This document shows positions 8,604-16,993 of a DNA stretch of 64,000 nucleotides, one piece after another. Made by a program: the position numbers and the translations under genes. Each line of letters starts with the position of its first letter. The stretch's first letter is position 1. This DNA comes from Blautia_A aquisgranensis (GTDB taxonomy: Bacteria > Bacillota > Clostridia > Lachnospirales > Lachnospiraceae), in assembly GCF_040096615.1 (NCBI RefSeq), contig NZ_JBBMEJ010000001.1, positions 310,001 to 374,000 of the forward strand, written 5' to 3'. The notes under the pieces were generated by a model that made no database searches, was not told the origin of the DNA, and worked only from the letters and a program-made list of their open reading frames with translations.

Positions 8604-8636
8604 AATGTATCACACTTCAAGTTATTTGACAATAAC
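8604..8636 (-). promoter_or_regulatory. feoAB promoter with overlapping palindrome
   Basis: On the minus strand TTGTCA (8627-8632) and TACATT (8604-8609) are spaced by 17 nt, a good sigma-A promoter 65 bp before the feoAB start. The palindrome GTTATT-TGAC-AATAAC (8621-8636) lies over the -35 and is a candidate repressor site. A weaker Fur-like 7-1-7 sequence begins near 8699, outside the promoter, so Fur control is not established. Confidence 0.55.
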
Positions 8637-8773
8637 CGAATATTTCCGATAAGTTTATTAAATAAAACACTATTTTATATGTTATTCTAATTTAACAATG
8701 ATATTCTTTCTCATTAAAACACAAATCAATCGAATATTATTTTTCAGCCAATCAAACTCAATCCACTTCCACC

Positions 8774-8956
8774 ACACAGACACACAAATATCTCATAAAT
8801 TCCAGGGAACAGGCATGCAAAATTCGAACCAAACTCAGAGAACAGGCATGCAAAATCCACTTCAAATCCAGACAACAAGCATACAAAATTCACACAAAAT
8901 CCAGGGAACAAGCATACAAAATTCACACAAAATCCAGGGAACAGGCATGCAAAGCA
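8774..8956. repeat. 33-bp tandem direct repeat, about 5.5 copies
   Basis: Units start at about 8774 (degenerate), 8807, 8840, 8873, 8906 and 8939 (partial). The unit core is GAACA(A/G)GCAT(A/G)CAAAA, followed by a more variable A/C-rich half ending in CCAG(G/A). Units 3 and 4 differ by one base. The repeat length is exactly 11 codons and is free of stops in one frame on each strand, but neither open frame has a convincing ribosome site: the plus frame starts at an ATG after TTTAACA, and the minus frame (8744-8980) starts only at TTG. The last unit runs into the perfect hairpin GGCATGC-AAA-GCATGCC (8944-8960). No spacers exist between units, so this is not a CRISPR array. The 585-bp gene-free stretch 8539-9123 contains this, the feoAB promoter, the glgA terminator and the hairpin set at 9055. 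Confidence 0.8.
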
Positions 8957-8978
8957 TGCCGCCTTCCCGTCCCCACAC

Positions 8979-9018
8979 AAAAAAAGACACAGACGACAAA
9001 AAAATCATCGTCTGCGTC
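8979..9018 (-). terminator. Intrinsic terminator downstream of glgA
   Basis: Read on the minus strand, GACGCAGACGA pairs with TCGTCTGTGTC (one G-U pair) around a T-rich loop and is followed by seven T. It lies about 105 bp after the glgA stop. Confidence 0.8.
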
Positions 9019-9054
9019 AACAAATTGCTTCTAGCGTGCCCGGAAAAGGGGAGC

Positions 9055-9121
9055 GCGAGGGGGAAAAACGGGCTTCGCAACTGTGAGTGCTTTCCCCCTC
9101 GCAATGCTTTCCCCCTCGCAT
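9055..9121. repeat. One inverted arm facing two tandem copies of its partner
   Basis: TGCTTTCCCCCTCGCA is present twice in direct tandem (9088-9104 and 9105-9121). The sequence GCGAGGGGGAAA at 9055-9066 is complementary to the 12-base core of both copies. Transcribed RNA could therefore fold one of two mutually exclusive hairpins, a short-loop and a long-loop form. It lies between the glgA stop and the glgA terminator. Confidence 0.6.
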
Positions 9122-9123
9122 CA

Positions 9124-10569
9124 TCACTCCCCAATCAACCAATTATACATCTCTTCATACTGCCTAGCAGAATTACTCCATGAGAAGTCCGCTGCCATAG
9201 CACGGTCAACCATCTTATTCCACTCACGCTTCTTATCATAATATACACTCTCTGCATAACGAACCGTTGCAAGCATCTCATGTGCATTATAATTCACAAA
9301 GGAAAATCCTGTTCCGGTTCCCTCGAATTCATTATACGGAATAACCGTATCCTTCAAACCACCTGTCTCTCTGACGATCGGAAGTGTTCCGTAACGAAGG
9401 CTCATCAGCTGGCTTAAGCCACATGGCTCAAACAGTGACGGCATCAGGAACGCATCAGATGCAGCATAGATTCTGTGAGACATTGCCTCATCATAATAGA
9501 TCTGTGCGGAAACCTTGCCGTGATATTTCCAGTCAAAGTGGCGGAACATATTCTCGTAACGCTCCTCACCTGTACCGAGAGCAACGATCTGTACAGCATC
9601 CTGGCAGAGCTCATCCATAACATATGCGATCAGGTCAAATCCCTTCTGATCTGTCAGTCGTGATACGATACCGATCATCATAGCCTTCGGATCCTGCTCA
9701 AGTCCCAGATCCTTCTGCAGCTGGATCTTATTCTTGATCTTCTCCTTACGGAAGTTTCTTGCATTGTAATTTCTGGTGATATTCGGATCTGTCTCTGGGT
9801 TGAATTCATTATAATCAATGCCATTTACAATACCACGAAGACTATTAGCCCTGGCATTAAGAAGTCCGTCAAGCTTCTCACCATAGAACGGGGTCTTGAT
9901 CTCCTCAGCGTAGGTATTACTTACTGTGGTGATCGCATCTGCAAATACCATACCACCTTTCAGGAAGTTGGCATCCTTATATGCTTCCAGCTTATCCGGT
10001 GCAAAATAATAATCAGAAAGTCCTGTGATATCCTTAACAGTCTTAACGTCCCATACACCCTGGAATTTCAGGTTATGTATTGTCATGATCGTCTTGATTC
10101 CACGGAAGAATTCATTCTGCTGGAATGAATCATGAAGATATACCGGCACAAGACCTGTCTGCCAGTCATGGCAGTGAATGATATCCGGTCTGAATCCGAT
10201 CACCGGAAGCACCGATAATACAGCCTTGGAAAAGAAAGCGAATTTCTCAAGATCCCACGGTGCACTGTCATACGGTTTCGGACCGCTGAAATAATATTCA
10301 TTGTCAATAAAGTAAAACTGGATTCCGTCATATTCCATCTGCATGATTCCGACATAACAGTTCTTAAATCCAAGATCCATATAGAAATGAGTCACATACT
10401 CCATTTTATCTTTCCATTCCTGTTTCATACAGGCATATTTCGGTAAGATCACGCGGATATCAAAATATTTTTTGTCAAAGCACTTAGGCAGTGAGCCGGC
10501 AACATCAGCAAGTCCTCCTGTTTTGATAAAAGGCACAGCCTCTGATGTAGCAAACAGAATTTTTTTCAT
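9124..10569 (-). CDS. glgA: Glycogen synthase, ADP-glucose type
   Basis: GlgA transfers glucose from ADP-glucose to the non-reducing end of a growing alpha-1,4-glucan. The 481-residue protein starts MKKILFATSEAVPFIKTGGLADV, which contains the N-terminal KTGGLADV nucleotide-sugar loop of GT5 enzymes. IVSRLTDQKGFDLI near residue 300 and PSLFEPCGLSQL with RETGGL in the C-terminal Rossmann domain are further GT5 marks. ATG 10569 follows AGGGAGGGGAA. It is alone here, downstream of spo0A; the matching debranching enzyme glgX is at 52.6 kb, and no glgB, glgC or glgP is in the window. A TATAAT on the minus strand at 10609-10614 may serve as its -10. Confidence 0.96.
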   Translation of the reverse strand: MKKILFATSEAVPFIKTGGLADVAGSLPKCFDKKYFDIRVILPKYACMKQEWKDKMEYVTHFYMDLGFKNCYVGIMQMEYDGIQFYFIDNEYYFSGPKPYDSAPWDLEKFAFFSKAVLSVLPVIGFRPDIIHCHDWQTGLVPVYLHDSFQQNEFFRGIKTIMTIHNLKFQGVWDVKTVKDITGLSDYYFAPDKLEAYKDANFLKGGMVFADAITTVSNTYAEEIKTPFYGEKLDGLLNARANSLRGIVNGIDYNEFNPETDPNITRNYNARNFRKEKIKNKIQLQKDLGLEQDPKAMMIGIVSRLTDQKGFDLIAYVMDELCQDAVQIVALGTGEERYENMFRHFDWKYHGKVSAQIYYDEAMSHRIYAASDAFLMPSLFEPCGLSQLMSLRYGTLPIVRETGGLKDTVIPYNEFEGTGTGFSFVNYNAHEMLATVRYAESVYYDKKREWNKMVDRAMAADFSWSNSARQYEEMYNWLIGE

Positions 10570-10627
10570 CTGTATTCCCCTCCCTGGGTACACCCGTTTT
10601 TATTTATAATTATACTCCAAAATTCGC

Positions 10628-11434
10628 TTAATTAAAAGACTGATTTTTATATTCCAGTCTGATTTTATCTGCGATCAGTGCTATAAATTCTGAATTTGTG
10701 GGTTTACCCTTGCCGGTGCTTACTGTATATCCGAACAGTGCATCGATGGTATCCATTTTTCCGCGACTCCATGCAACTTCGATAGCATGACGGATCGCAC
10801 GTTCCACCCTGCTTGGTGTTGTCTGATGGCGTTTCGCGATCGTCGGATACAGAACTTTGGTGATAGAATTCAGCATTTCCATATCATTGACGGACAGAAT
10901 GATCGCATCCCGCAGGTACTGATAACCTTTAATATGCGCCGGAACACCGATCTCATGAATGATGTTCGTTACGTCTGTTTCCAGATTTGTTTCCGGCCCT
11001 GGCTGTCTCTTCTCTGTCATATTCGGTCTTGCGATCTCCCTCACTCTTCTGTCCCCGGTCTTACGGATATGTTTGATACGGTTTATAAGTGTGGTATTGT
11101 CAAAAGGTTTCAACACATAGTAGTCTGCTCCAAGACTGAACGCATCCTCTGTGATTCTCTCCTGTCCAACTGCGGATACTACGATAAATACCGGCACTTT
11201 TTTGACGTCTGCATCGTGGGAAAACTTCTCCATAACGGAGAGTCCGTCCATCTTCGGCATGATGATGTCGAGAATTACCACATCCGGCTCCTTGTCTTTT
11301 ATAATGTTACATATTTCTTCTCCGTTATGTGCTTTTCCGACCAGTTCAAGGTCTTTATCCTGTTCGATCATCTGACCCAGCATATCTGCCATTTTCGCGT
11401 TATCGTCTGCAATTGCAACATTTAATTTGTCCAT
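10628..11434 (-). CDS. spo0A: Sporulation master response regulator Spo0A
   Basis: Spo0A is the phosphorelay-activated regulator that commits the cell to sporulation. The 268-residue protein has a receiver domain (1-125) with the acidic pair D10/D11, phospho-acceptor D56 in VVILDIIMPKMDG and the conserved Lys in YYVLKPF. A linker precedes the Spo0A DNA-binding domain (about 150-268), which holds the nearly invariant SRVERAIRHAIEVAWSRG recognition helix and LFGYTVS. Start ATG 11434 follows AGGAGGGTCCTC. Gene order recN-spoIVB-spo0A is the same as in Bacillus. Upstream sequence shows a sigma-A promoter and several candidate 0A boxes, consistent with autoregulation. Confidence 0.98.
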   Translation of the reverse strand: MDKLNVAIADDNAKMADMLGQMIEQDKDLELVGKAHNGEEICNIIKDKEPDVVILDIIMPKMDGLSVMEKFSHDADVKKVPVFIVVSAVGQERITEDAFSLGADYYVLKPFDNTTLINRIKHIRKTGDRRVREIARPNMTEKRQPGPETNLETDVTNIIHEIGVPAHIKGYQYLRDAIILSVNDMEMLNSITKVLYPTIAKRHQTTPSRVERAIRHAIEVAWSRGKMDTIDALFGYTVSTGKGKPTNSEFIALIADKIRLEYKNQSFN

Positions 11435-11552
11435 GAGGACCCTCCTAACTTCTGCTCTTGGGTTTCCAGACGTACCCCCAATGTCACCTTGTCAGCAGCC
11501 GACACCATTCGCTGCCTGCGTTTTTCTTTCCCCCTCCGCCGGTGACAAATTT

Positions 11553-11654
11553 ATTATAGTGTAAATCCTATGGCGAAATCAAGATGAAAGTGTGTATTTT
11601 CTCCCACTTTCGTGCGATATTTTTCGACAATTTATTCGGTTTTTATGACGAAAT
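11553..11654 (-). promoter_or_regulatory. spo0A promoter with candidate 0A boxes
   Basis: On the minus strand TTGATT (11577-11582) and TATAAT (11553-11558) are separated by 18 nt; the predicted transcript leaves a leader of about 110 nt. Sequences fitting the Spo0A consensus TGNCGAA occur as TTGTCGAAAAA (minus strand, about 11620-11630), TGACGAAAT (plus, 11646-11654) and TGGCGAA (plus, 11571-11577, touching the -35). The first is the best match. No convincing sigma-H promoter was found. Confidence 0.55.
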
Positions 11655-11705
11655 TCACCTATAAACTCATTTTCTACCATCTTTTGAGTCTTTTTGAGAT
11701 TATCT

Positions 11706-12914
11706 TCATTCTGCGTATTTCATCATATTCTCGATAAATATCCCATACCCGCCCGTCGCATCCTGAACAAAAACATGCGTCACAGCACCAAAAAGTTTTC
11801 CGTTCTGGATCACAGGACTTCCCGACATTCCCTGCACGATCCCGCCTGTTTTTTCCAGAAGCTCTTTATCTGTCACCTGGATTACAAAGCTTTTGTTGGT
11901 ATCCTCATGATTCATGTCAATTCTTGTGATCTCTGCCGCATATTCTTTTACCTCTCCATCTGTTGAACACAAAATAGACGCCGGACCTGTTTTCAGATCC
12001 TGCTTGTAGCCGATAGAGATTTTTTCCAGATTCATGGCTTCCAGCTGGTCTGCCCGAAATGTTCCGAAAATTCCATTTTTACTGTTTTCGGATATGTTGC
12101 CAAGAATATTTTCTGAGTCATAGCGAATCAGCCCGGAAATCTCTCCGGGATTTCCTTTTTCGCCTTTTCGTACACCAAGAATCCGGGCATTATAAAGTTT
12201 TCCGTCTGCAATGCTTAAAAGCTCTCCGGTGTCCACATCACTGATTCCATGTCCAAGAGCTCCGTATCTTCCGTTTTCATCCACAAAAGTCAGCGTTCCG
12301 ATTCCCTGTGTGTCATCTCTCACCCAGATTCCCAGCTTGTATTCCCCGTCTTTATCTTTTACCGGAGTCACAGAAAGCGGAATGGTTTCTTTGCCCCGAC
12401 GCACCTTTAGCGTAACTTCTTTTTCATCAAGCTCTGCCAGCTCATCCAGAAGATCCTGTTTGCACTTTATCTTATCCTGATTGAAGGCTACGATATAATC
12501 TCCGGGCTTCACAATATCTCTGGCCGGCGTTTCTTTTTCACCGTTTTCCGAAAGGATCTCGCCGGTGTCAATGATCAGAACACCCTTTGTCTGCATATAG
12601 ATTCCCACAGCTTCTCCACTTACATACACCTCTTTTGCCGAAGTGTTTTTTACCTTTACATCCTTAAAAGGAATCACACCCAGAACACGACAATGCAGGG
12701 TATAGCTGTCTTTTCCGGAAACCGTGATCGCATCATCAAACGTAACAAACGGCTGTTTTAAAAGTTTCGTCACTTCCTGGCTATCCTCATGATCCACCAG
12801 TATTTGATCCGGAATCTTACGGTCCAGAAGACGATATCCCATCCATCCCATCAGTGCCAGATCCAGAATCAAAAACATAAGGATCAGACACCGGTATTTT
12901 CCTTTTCTGCTCAT
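11706..12914 (-). CDS. spoIVB: SpoIVB signalling serine peptidase
   Basis: SpoIVB is secreted from the forespore into the intermembrane space, where it cleaves SpoIVFA and triggers pro-sigma-K processing. The 402-residue protein has an N-terminal membrane anchor (about residues 7-28), a PDZ domain (about 110-200, VIDTGEILSENGEKETPARDIVKPGDYIVAFNQ region) and an S55 peptidase domain. The catalytic residues are visible as His in GALGHGISD and Ser in GIVQGMSGSPVIQNGK. ATG 12914 follows AAGGATGTG. A terminator separates it from recN, so it probably has its own forespore promoter, which I could not define. It lies next to spo0A as in Bacillus. Confidence 0.95.
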   Translation of the reverse strand: MSRKGKYRCLILMFLILDLALMGWMGYRLLDRKIPDQILVDHEDSQEVTKLLKQPFVTFDDAITVSGKDSYTLHCRVLGVIPFKDVKVKNTSAKEVYVSGEAVGIYMQTKGVLIIDTGEILSENGEKETPARDIVKPGDYIVAFNQDKIKCKQDLLDELAELDEKEVTLKVRRGKETIPLSVTPVKDKDGEYKLGIWVRDDTQGIGTLTFVDENGRYGALGHGISDVDTGELLSIADGKLYNARILGVRKGEKGNPGEISGLIRYDSENILGNISENSKNGIFGTFRADQLEAMNLEKISIGYKQDLKTGPASILCSTDGEVKEYAAEITRIDMNHEDTNKSFVIQVTDKELLEKTGGIVQGMSGSPVIQNGKLFGAVTHVFVQDATGGYGIFIENMMKYAE

Positions 12915-12954
12915 CTTACGTCACATCCTTTGTAATTAATGATCATCCACTTTG

Positions 12955-13002
12955 CATAAAAAAAGAGAAGACTTGACCTTCACGGCCGGTCGTCCTCTCT
13001 TA
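12955..13002 (-). terminator. Intrinsic terminator downstream of recN
   Basis: Minus-strand AAGAGAGGACGACC (from about 13001) pairs with GGTCAAGTCTTCTCTT, followed by seven T (to 12958). It closes the long asp23-to-recN operon. Confidence 0.8.
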
Positions 13003-13018
13003 GTATGTAACGTATGAA

Positions 13019-14704
13019 TTATTTCAGTCTTGTATTTTTTTGCTGTTGTGCCAATTCTTTCATTTCTCTCGCGTTTTCAAGAACAGCCGGTGTGATCTCG
13101 GCTCCTCCCAAAAGTCTTGCAAGCTCCCTCACAACAGCCTCCCCGGAAAGCGGGTGGATCTGTGTGATGGTTTCCGTTCCTTCCACATGTTTTTCAATCT
13201 CGAAATGCGTATCTGCCATCGCTGCGATCTGTGGCAGATGTGTGATACATAAGACCTGCCTGTGCTGTCCGATGACTGCCATTTTTTCGGACACCTTCTG
13301 TGCGGTACGTCCGCTGATTCCGGTATCGATCTCATCAAAGATCAGAGTATCGATCTGATCCTTATCTGCAAGGATCGCCTTGATCGCGAGCATGATTCTG
13401 GAAAGCTCACCTCCGGATACGATCTGCCCCAGCGGTTTCCTGCTCTCGCCTGGATTCGTGGATATCTCATATTCCACCGTATCATACCCATTATCTGTAT
13501 AATTTTTCCGGCGGTCAAAACGGATAGCAAAATCCACGTCCGCAAAATTCAGCTCTTTTAATCCTTCGATGATCTTTTCATCCAGCTGTTTACTGTATTC
13601 TTTCCTGATCTCGGACAGTTCATACGAAGCTTTTTCAAGGATTTTTTCTGAATTGGCAAGTTTTTCTTTCAGAAGCTGGAAATTTTCTTCAAATTTTTGA
13701 AGTTTTTCCAGTTTTTTCTGCTGTTCCTTCTGATAAGACAAAATCTCCTCTATTGTCTGACCATATTTCGCCTTCAGGCCATTGATGTGATCCAGTCTCT
13801 TCTCTGTCTCAAAAAAAATTTCCTCATCGAAGGTAAGGCTGTCAATGTAAGAGGAAAGTTCTCTACTAAAATCGCCAAGAAGCGAATCGATCTCTGTAAG
13901 CGTCTCCATAAGAGGTGCCAGCTCTTTATCATAATCGGAAACCCTGGAAAATTCTTTCAGAGCATTTCCTGTCATATCAGCCGCACCCCTGTCATAGCCT
14001 GTCATTTCGTGTACATTCTGTACGGATTCCATGATCTTTCTGGCATTGCTGAGCTTACGGTAACGCTCCTCCAGCGTTTCATCCTCGCCCAAAATGAGAG
14101 CTGCTTCTTCGATCTCATTGATCTCAAACTCGAGAAATGCTTTTTCGCGGTTGCGCTGTTCCTCATCCATATCCAGAGCATTCAGCTCATTCAGGCATCC
14201 CCTGTATTCTTTATAAGCATTCTTCACTTTTTCTCTTGCCGGAAGAATGCGCTCTTTTCCGTATACATCCAGAATCGCAAGCTGTTTGTCTCCATACAGG
14301 AGTGACTGATGCTCATGCTGCCCGTGGATGTCCAGAAGACAGGCTGCTGCCGCCTTCATCTGGCTGACCGTACTTGTCTCTCCGTTGATCTTGTTGATAC
14401 TTCTGCCGTCCATGATCTTGCGTGACATCAACACCTGTCCGTCCTCCGGATAGATATCGAGTGCAGCAAGGGACTCCCTGGCTTTTGTGTTTTCGACCTG
14501 AAATAACAGCTCCACCAGAGCGTAAGAAGCATTCTCACGGATCATGCTTCGGGAAGTTTTTCCGCCCAGGATGAGCTGTATGGATCCTAACAGGATGGAT
14601 TTTCCGGCACCGGTCTCACCGGTAAGAATATTTAAGCCCGGTCCGAATTCCACCTCTGTTTCCTCTATCAGTGCAAGATTTTTTACATGCAGATGTACTA
14701 ACAT
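13019..14704 (-). CDS. recN: DNA repair protein RecN
   Basis: RecN is an SMC-like ATPase recruited to double-strand breaks. The 561-residue protein has an N-terminal Walker A (GETGAGKSILL, about residues 29-39), a long coiled-coil middle (about 160-370, with repeated K/E-rich heptads) and the C-terminal ABC signature VSGGELSRIMLA with Walker B TLIFDEIDTGISG. ATG 14704 gives the standard MLVHLHVKNLALIEE start. It follows argR by 34 bp and is the last gene before a terminator. The argR-recN pairing matches Bacillus ahrC-recN. Confidence 0.97.
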   Translation of the reverse strand: MLVHLHVKNLALIEETEVEFGPGLNILTGETGAGKSILLGSIQLILGGKTSRSMIRENASYALVELLFQVENTKARESLAALDIYPEDGQVLMSRKIMDGRSINKINGETSTVSQMKAAAACLLDIHGQHEHQSLLYGDKQLAILDVYGKERILPAREKVKNAYKEYRGCLNELNALDMDEEQRNREKAFLEFEINEIEEAALILGEDETLEERYRKLSNARKIMESVQNVHEMTGYDRGAADMTGNALKEFSRVSDYDKELAPLMETLTEIDSLLGDFSRELSSYIDSLTFDEEIFFETEKRLDHINGLKAKYGQTIEEILSYQKEQQKKLEKLQKFEENFQLLKEKLANSEKILEKASYELSEIRKEYSKQLDEKIIEGLKELNFADVDFAIRFDRRKNYTDNGYDTVEYEISTNPGESRKPLGQIVSGGELSRIMLAIKAILADKDQIDTLIFDEIDTGISGRTAQKVSEKMAVIGQHRQVLCITHLPQIAAMADTHFEIEKHVEGTETITQIHPLSGEAVVRELARLLGGAEITPAVLENAREMKELAQQQKNTRLK

Positions 14705-14738
14705 TCGTTTCCTTTCTGTTCAAAATATTCTGTCGTTT

Positions 14739-15200
14739 TTATTTTCTTCCGGACAAAATCCCACTAAGCTTCTGGACTACGCCCGGTGCCTGCTCGGAGG
14801 TCTTTACCACACACATAATGGTATCGTCGCCTGCAATGCAGCCCAGGATCTCCGGCCACTTCATAGCATCCAGCGCCGCTGCTGCCGCCATCGCCATTCC
14901 GGGAATGGTTTTTACCACTACGATGTTCTGTCCGATATTCATGGACACCACCGCATCCTTCAGAACTCTGGCATATTTGTCACTTAAAAGATCCGGTGTA
15001 TGCTCTTCCAGGATCGCATACCGGGATTTTCCGTTGCTGCCTGCAACCTTGGTCATTTTCAGGGCACGGATATCCCTGGAAACCGTTGCCTGTGTTACCC
15101 TGAACCCGGCTTCATTAAGCCTGGCCGCAAGCTCCTCCTGTGTATCGATCTCATACTGTCGGATCAGTTCGATTATTTTTTCATGTCTCGCTACTTTCAC
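14739..15200 (-). CDS. argR: Arginine repressor ArgR/AhrC
   Basis: A hexameric arginine-dependent regulator of arginine synthesis and catabolism. The 153-residue protein has an N-terminal winged helix (EELAARLNEAGFRVTQATVSRDIRALKM, about residues 22-49) and a C-terminal oligomerisation and arginine-binding domain with GTIAGDD-like AGDDTIMCVV (about 125-135). No arginine-pathway genes are adjacent; its position between nadK and recN is the conserved one. ATG 15200 lies 16 bp after the nadK stop and is preceded by an AGGAGG-like GCAGGAGGTTC. A start-proximal MKVARHEKIIELI fits the family. Confidence 0.96.
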   Translation of the reverse strand: MKVARHEKIIELIRQYEIDTQEELAARLNEAGFRVTQATVSRDIRALKMTKVAGSNGKSRYAILEEHTPDLLSDKYARVLKDAVVSMNIGQNIVVVKTIPGMAMAAAAALDAMKWPEILGCIAGDDTIMCVVKTSEQAPGVVQKLSGILSGRK

Positions 15201-15216
15201 AATTGAACCTCCTGCA

Positions 15217-16077
15217 TCAGCTGTTGCTCATTTTCTGTCTCAGAACCTCCACAAAGCTCAGATGATTCAGCTTAAGGATCTTCGTTCTGGCTGTGGCCTT
15301 GCGGATCACGATCCGGTCACCTGTAACCATGGATATCTGGGTATCTCCGTCAAAAGAAGCCACTGCATTCTCAATGGTATTATGTCTTCCCTCTCCGATC
15401 TCCACAGTGACTTCCTCTTCCTCTGAAAGAATAATGCTTCTTGTATTCATGGTATGAGGCGCGATGGGCGTCATGATCATCATACTGGCACTTGGAGATA
15501 CCACAGGTCCTCCTGCTGACAGGCTGTAGCCTGTGGAACCAGTAGGCGTGGAAATGATGATTCCATCCGCATTATAGGAATTCATATACGCATCATTGAC
15601 ATAATTTTTGAACCGGATCACACGAAGGTGTCCCTCTCGTCCGATGACAATATCATTTAATGCAATATCCTTTCCGATAAGTTCTTCACCACGATAGATT
15701 CTGCCCTCCAGCATCATCCGCTCTTCCAACTCATAATCATCCGTAAGCAGACGTTCCAGTGCCGGATATATGGAATTCTTGTCAACCTCTGCCAGAAATC
15801 CCAGGGTTCCCAGGTTGATTCCGATAAGAGGAATATCTTTGTGCACCACATCACGGGCAGCCTGAAGAAGTGTTCCGTCACCACCCAGAACAATGATACA
15901 CTGAGTATCTTCGGGAATTCCGTCCGGGTCTGTATAATGGTATGGACCCTCCATCTTCTCCGTGATCTGCTGTACATGACATCTAGCTCCTCTTTGTTCC
16001 AGATACCCAATGATCCTGTTGGAAAATGCCAGAGACGGATCCTTTGCACTGTTTGGAATTATATAAAATCTGTCCAT
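15217..16077 (-). CDS. nadK: NAD kinase
   Basis: NadK phosphorylates NAD to NADP. The 286-residue protein shows the ATP-NAD kinase core: the GGDGT motif in VLGGDGTLLQAARDV (about residues 57-71), GINLGTLGFLAEV (about 82-94) and the glycine-rich TPTGSTGYSLSAGGPVV (about 165-181). The start chosen is ATG 16077, preceded by GGAAAGGACTGA; an upstream TTG would add seven residues. It sits 24 bp after tlyA inside the conserved isoprenoid/repair operon and is cytosolic. Confidence 0.95.
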   Translation of the reverse strand: MDRFYIIPNSAKDPSLAFSNRIIGYLEQRGARCHVQQITEKMEGPYHYTDPDGIPEDTQCIIVLGGDGTLLQAARDVVHKDIPLIGINLGTLGFLAEVDKNSIYPALERLLTDDYELEERMMLEGRIYRGEELIGKDIALNDIVIGREGHLRVIRFKNYVNDAYMNSYNADGIIISTPTGSTGYSLSAGGPVVSPSASMMIMTPIAPHTMNTRSIILSEEEEVTVEIGEGRHNTIENAVASFDGDTQISMVTGDRIVIRKATARTKILKLNHLSFVEVLRQKMSNS

Positions 16078-16101
16078 TTTTGCTTCAGTCCTTTCCAAAC
16101 A

Positions 16102-16911
16102 TCAGTCCAGCTGGCCGTGAGCTTCCTTTACAACGTCCTCTACAGATACCTCAAGACTCATAGGTACTTCTGTTCCTTCCGGATGTTTCTTAAGATGAAG
16201 AAGGTATTCTATATTTCCCTCTGGTCCCTTGATCGGGGAGAAAGAAAGATGGCAGGGCTCCATGGCAATGCTCATGGCATAGTCTCTGACCTTCTCAATG
16301 ACCTCCTGGTGAACTGCCGGATCACGTACAACACCCTTCTTGCCCACCTTCTCTCTGCCAGCCTCAAACTGCGGTTTGATAAGGCAGACGATCTCGCCAT
16401 CTTCTGTGAGAAGATTTCTCACCGGAAGAAGAACCTTTGTCAGAGAAATAAAGGAAACGTCGATGGAAGAAAAAGCTGCCGGGCCTTCCAGATCCTCCGG
16501 TACCACATACCGGATATTGGTCTTTTCCATGCATACGACTCTCGGATCGTTCCGAAGCTTCCAGTCCAGCTGGCCATATCCCACATCAATGGAATACACC
16601 TTCACTGCCCCGTTCTGAAGCATGCAGTCTGTAAATCCACCGGTGGACGCACCTACATCCATGCATACCTTATCCTTCAGTGTCACGCCGAAATTTTTCA
16701 TCGCTTTTTCAAGCTTCAGACCGCCTCTGCTTACATAAGGCAGTGTCTTTCCTCTTACTTCCAGCTTCGCAGTCTCCGGAAACATGGATCCCGCCTTGTC
16801 TTCTTTCTGTCCGTTGACATATACTTCTCCGGACATGATATATGCTTTCGCTTTTTCACGTGACGGTGCAAGTCCCTGCTCCACCATCATGATGTCAAGT
16901 CTTTTTTTCAT
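16102..16911 (-). CDS. tlyA: TlyA-family rRNA 2'-O-methyltransferase / hemolysin-like protein
   Basis: TlyA-type proteins methylate ribose 2'-OH groups in rRNA; older annotation calls them hemolysin A, and Bacillus YqxC is the syntenic relative. The 269-residue protein has an N-terminal S4 RNA-binding domain (residues 1-60, RLDIMMVEQGLAPSREKAKAYIMSGEVYVNG), then an FtsJ-like Rossmann methyltransferase with VCMDVGASTGGFTDCML (about 82-98) and the D/K residues of SSIDVSFISLTKVL and LIKPQFE. ATG 16911 follows TTGGAGGA. The gene lies between dxs and nadK as in Bacillus. Confidence 0.93.
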   Translation of the reverse strand: MKKRLDIMMVEQGLAPSREKAKAYIMSGEVYVNGQKEDKAGSMFPETAKLEVRGKTLPYVSRGGLKLEKAMKNFGVTLKDKVCMDVGASTGGFTDCMLQNGAVKVYSIDVGYGQLDWKLRNDPRVVCMEKTNIRYVVPEDLEGPAAFSSIDVSFISLTKVLLPVRNLLTEDGEIVCLIKPQFEAGREKVGKKGVVRDPAVHQEVIEKVRDYAMSIAMEPCHLSFSPIKGPEGNIEYLLHLKKHPEGTEVPMSLEVSVEDVVKEAHGQLD

Positions 16912-16922
16912 GCTATCCTCCA

Positions 16923-16950
16923 ACAGCCCGGCTCTTGATCGCCGGGCTGT
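16923..16950. other. GC-rich hairpin between dxs and tlyA
   Basis: ACAGCCCGGC (16923-16932) pairs perfectly with GCCGGGCTGT (16941-16950). On the transcribed strand it ends directly at the tlyA ribosome site (TTGGAGG) and has no T run, so attenuation of translation or mRNA stabilisation is more likely than termination. Confidence 0.45.
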
Positions 16951-16993
16951 AAAACGCCGCTCAGGTTTTTACTTCCTGCAAAGGCCACATTTT

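Noticed and set aside
8699..8713. Fur box upstream of feoAB
   Set aside because: Only 11 of 14 positions fit the 7-1-7 pattern and it lies well upstream of the best promoter.
8774..8956. CRISPR array
   Set aside because: The units abut directly with no spacers, and no cas genes are present.
8698..9183. 161-codon plus-strand frame through the 33-bp repeat
   Set aside because: No ribosome site, runs through the glgA terminator and into glgA; the repeat itself is kept as a finding.
15841..16863. 340-codon plus-strand open frame
   Set aside because: It is a shadow spanning nadK and tlyA on the opposite strand; low-complexity Cys/His/Phe-rich translation typical of antisense frames.
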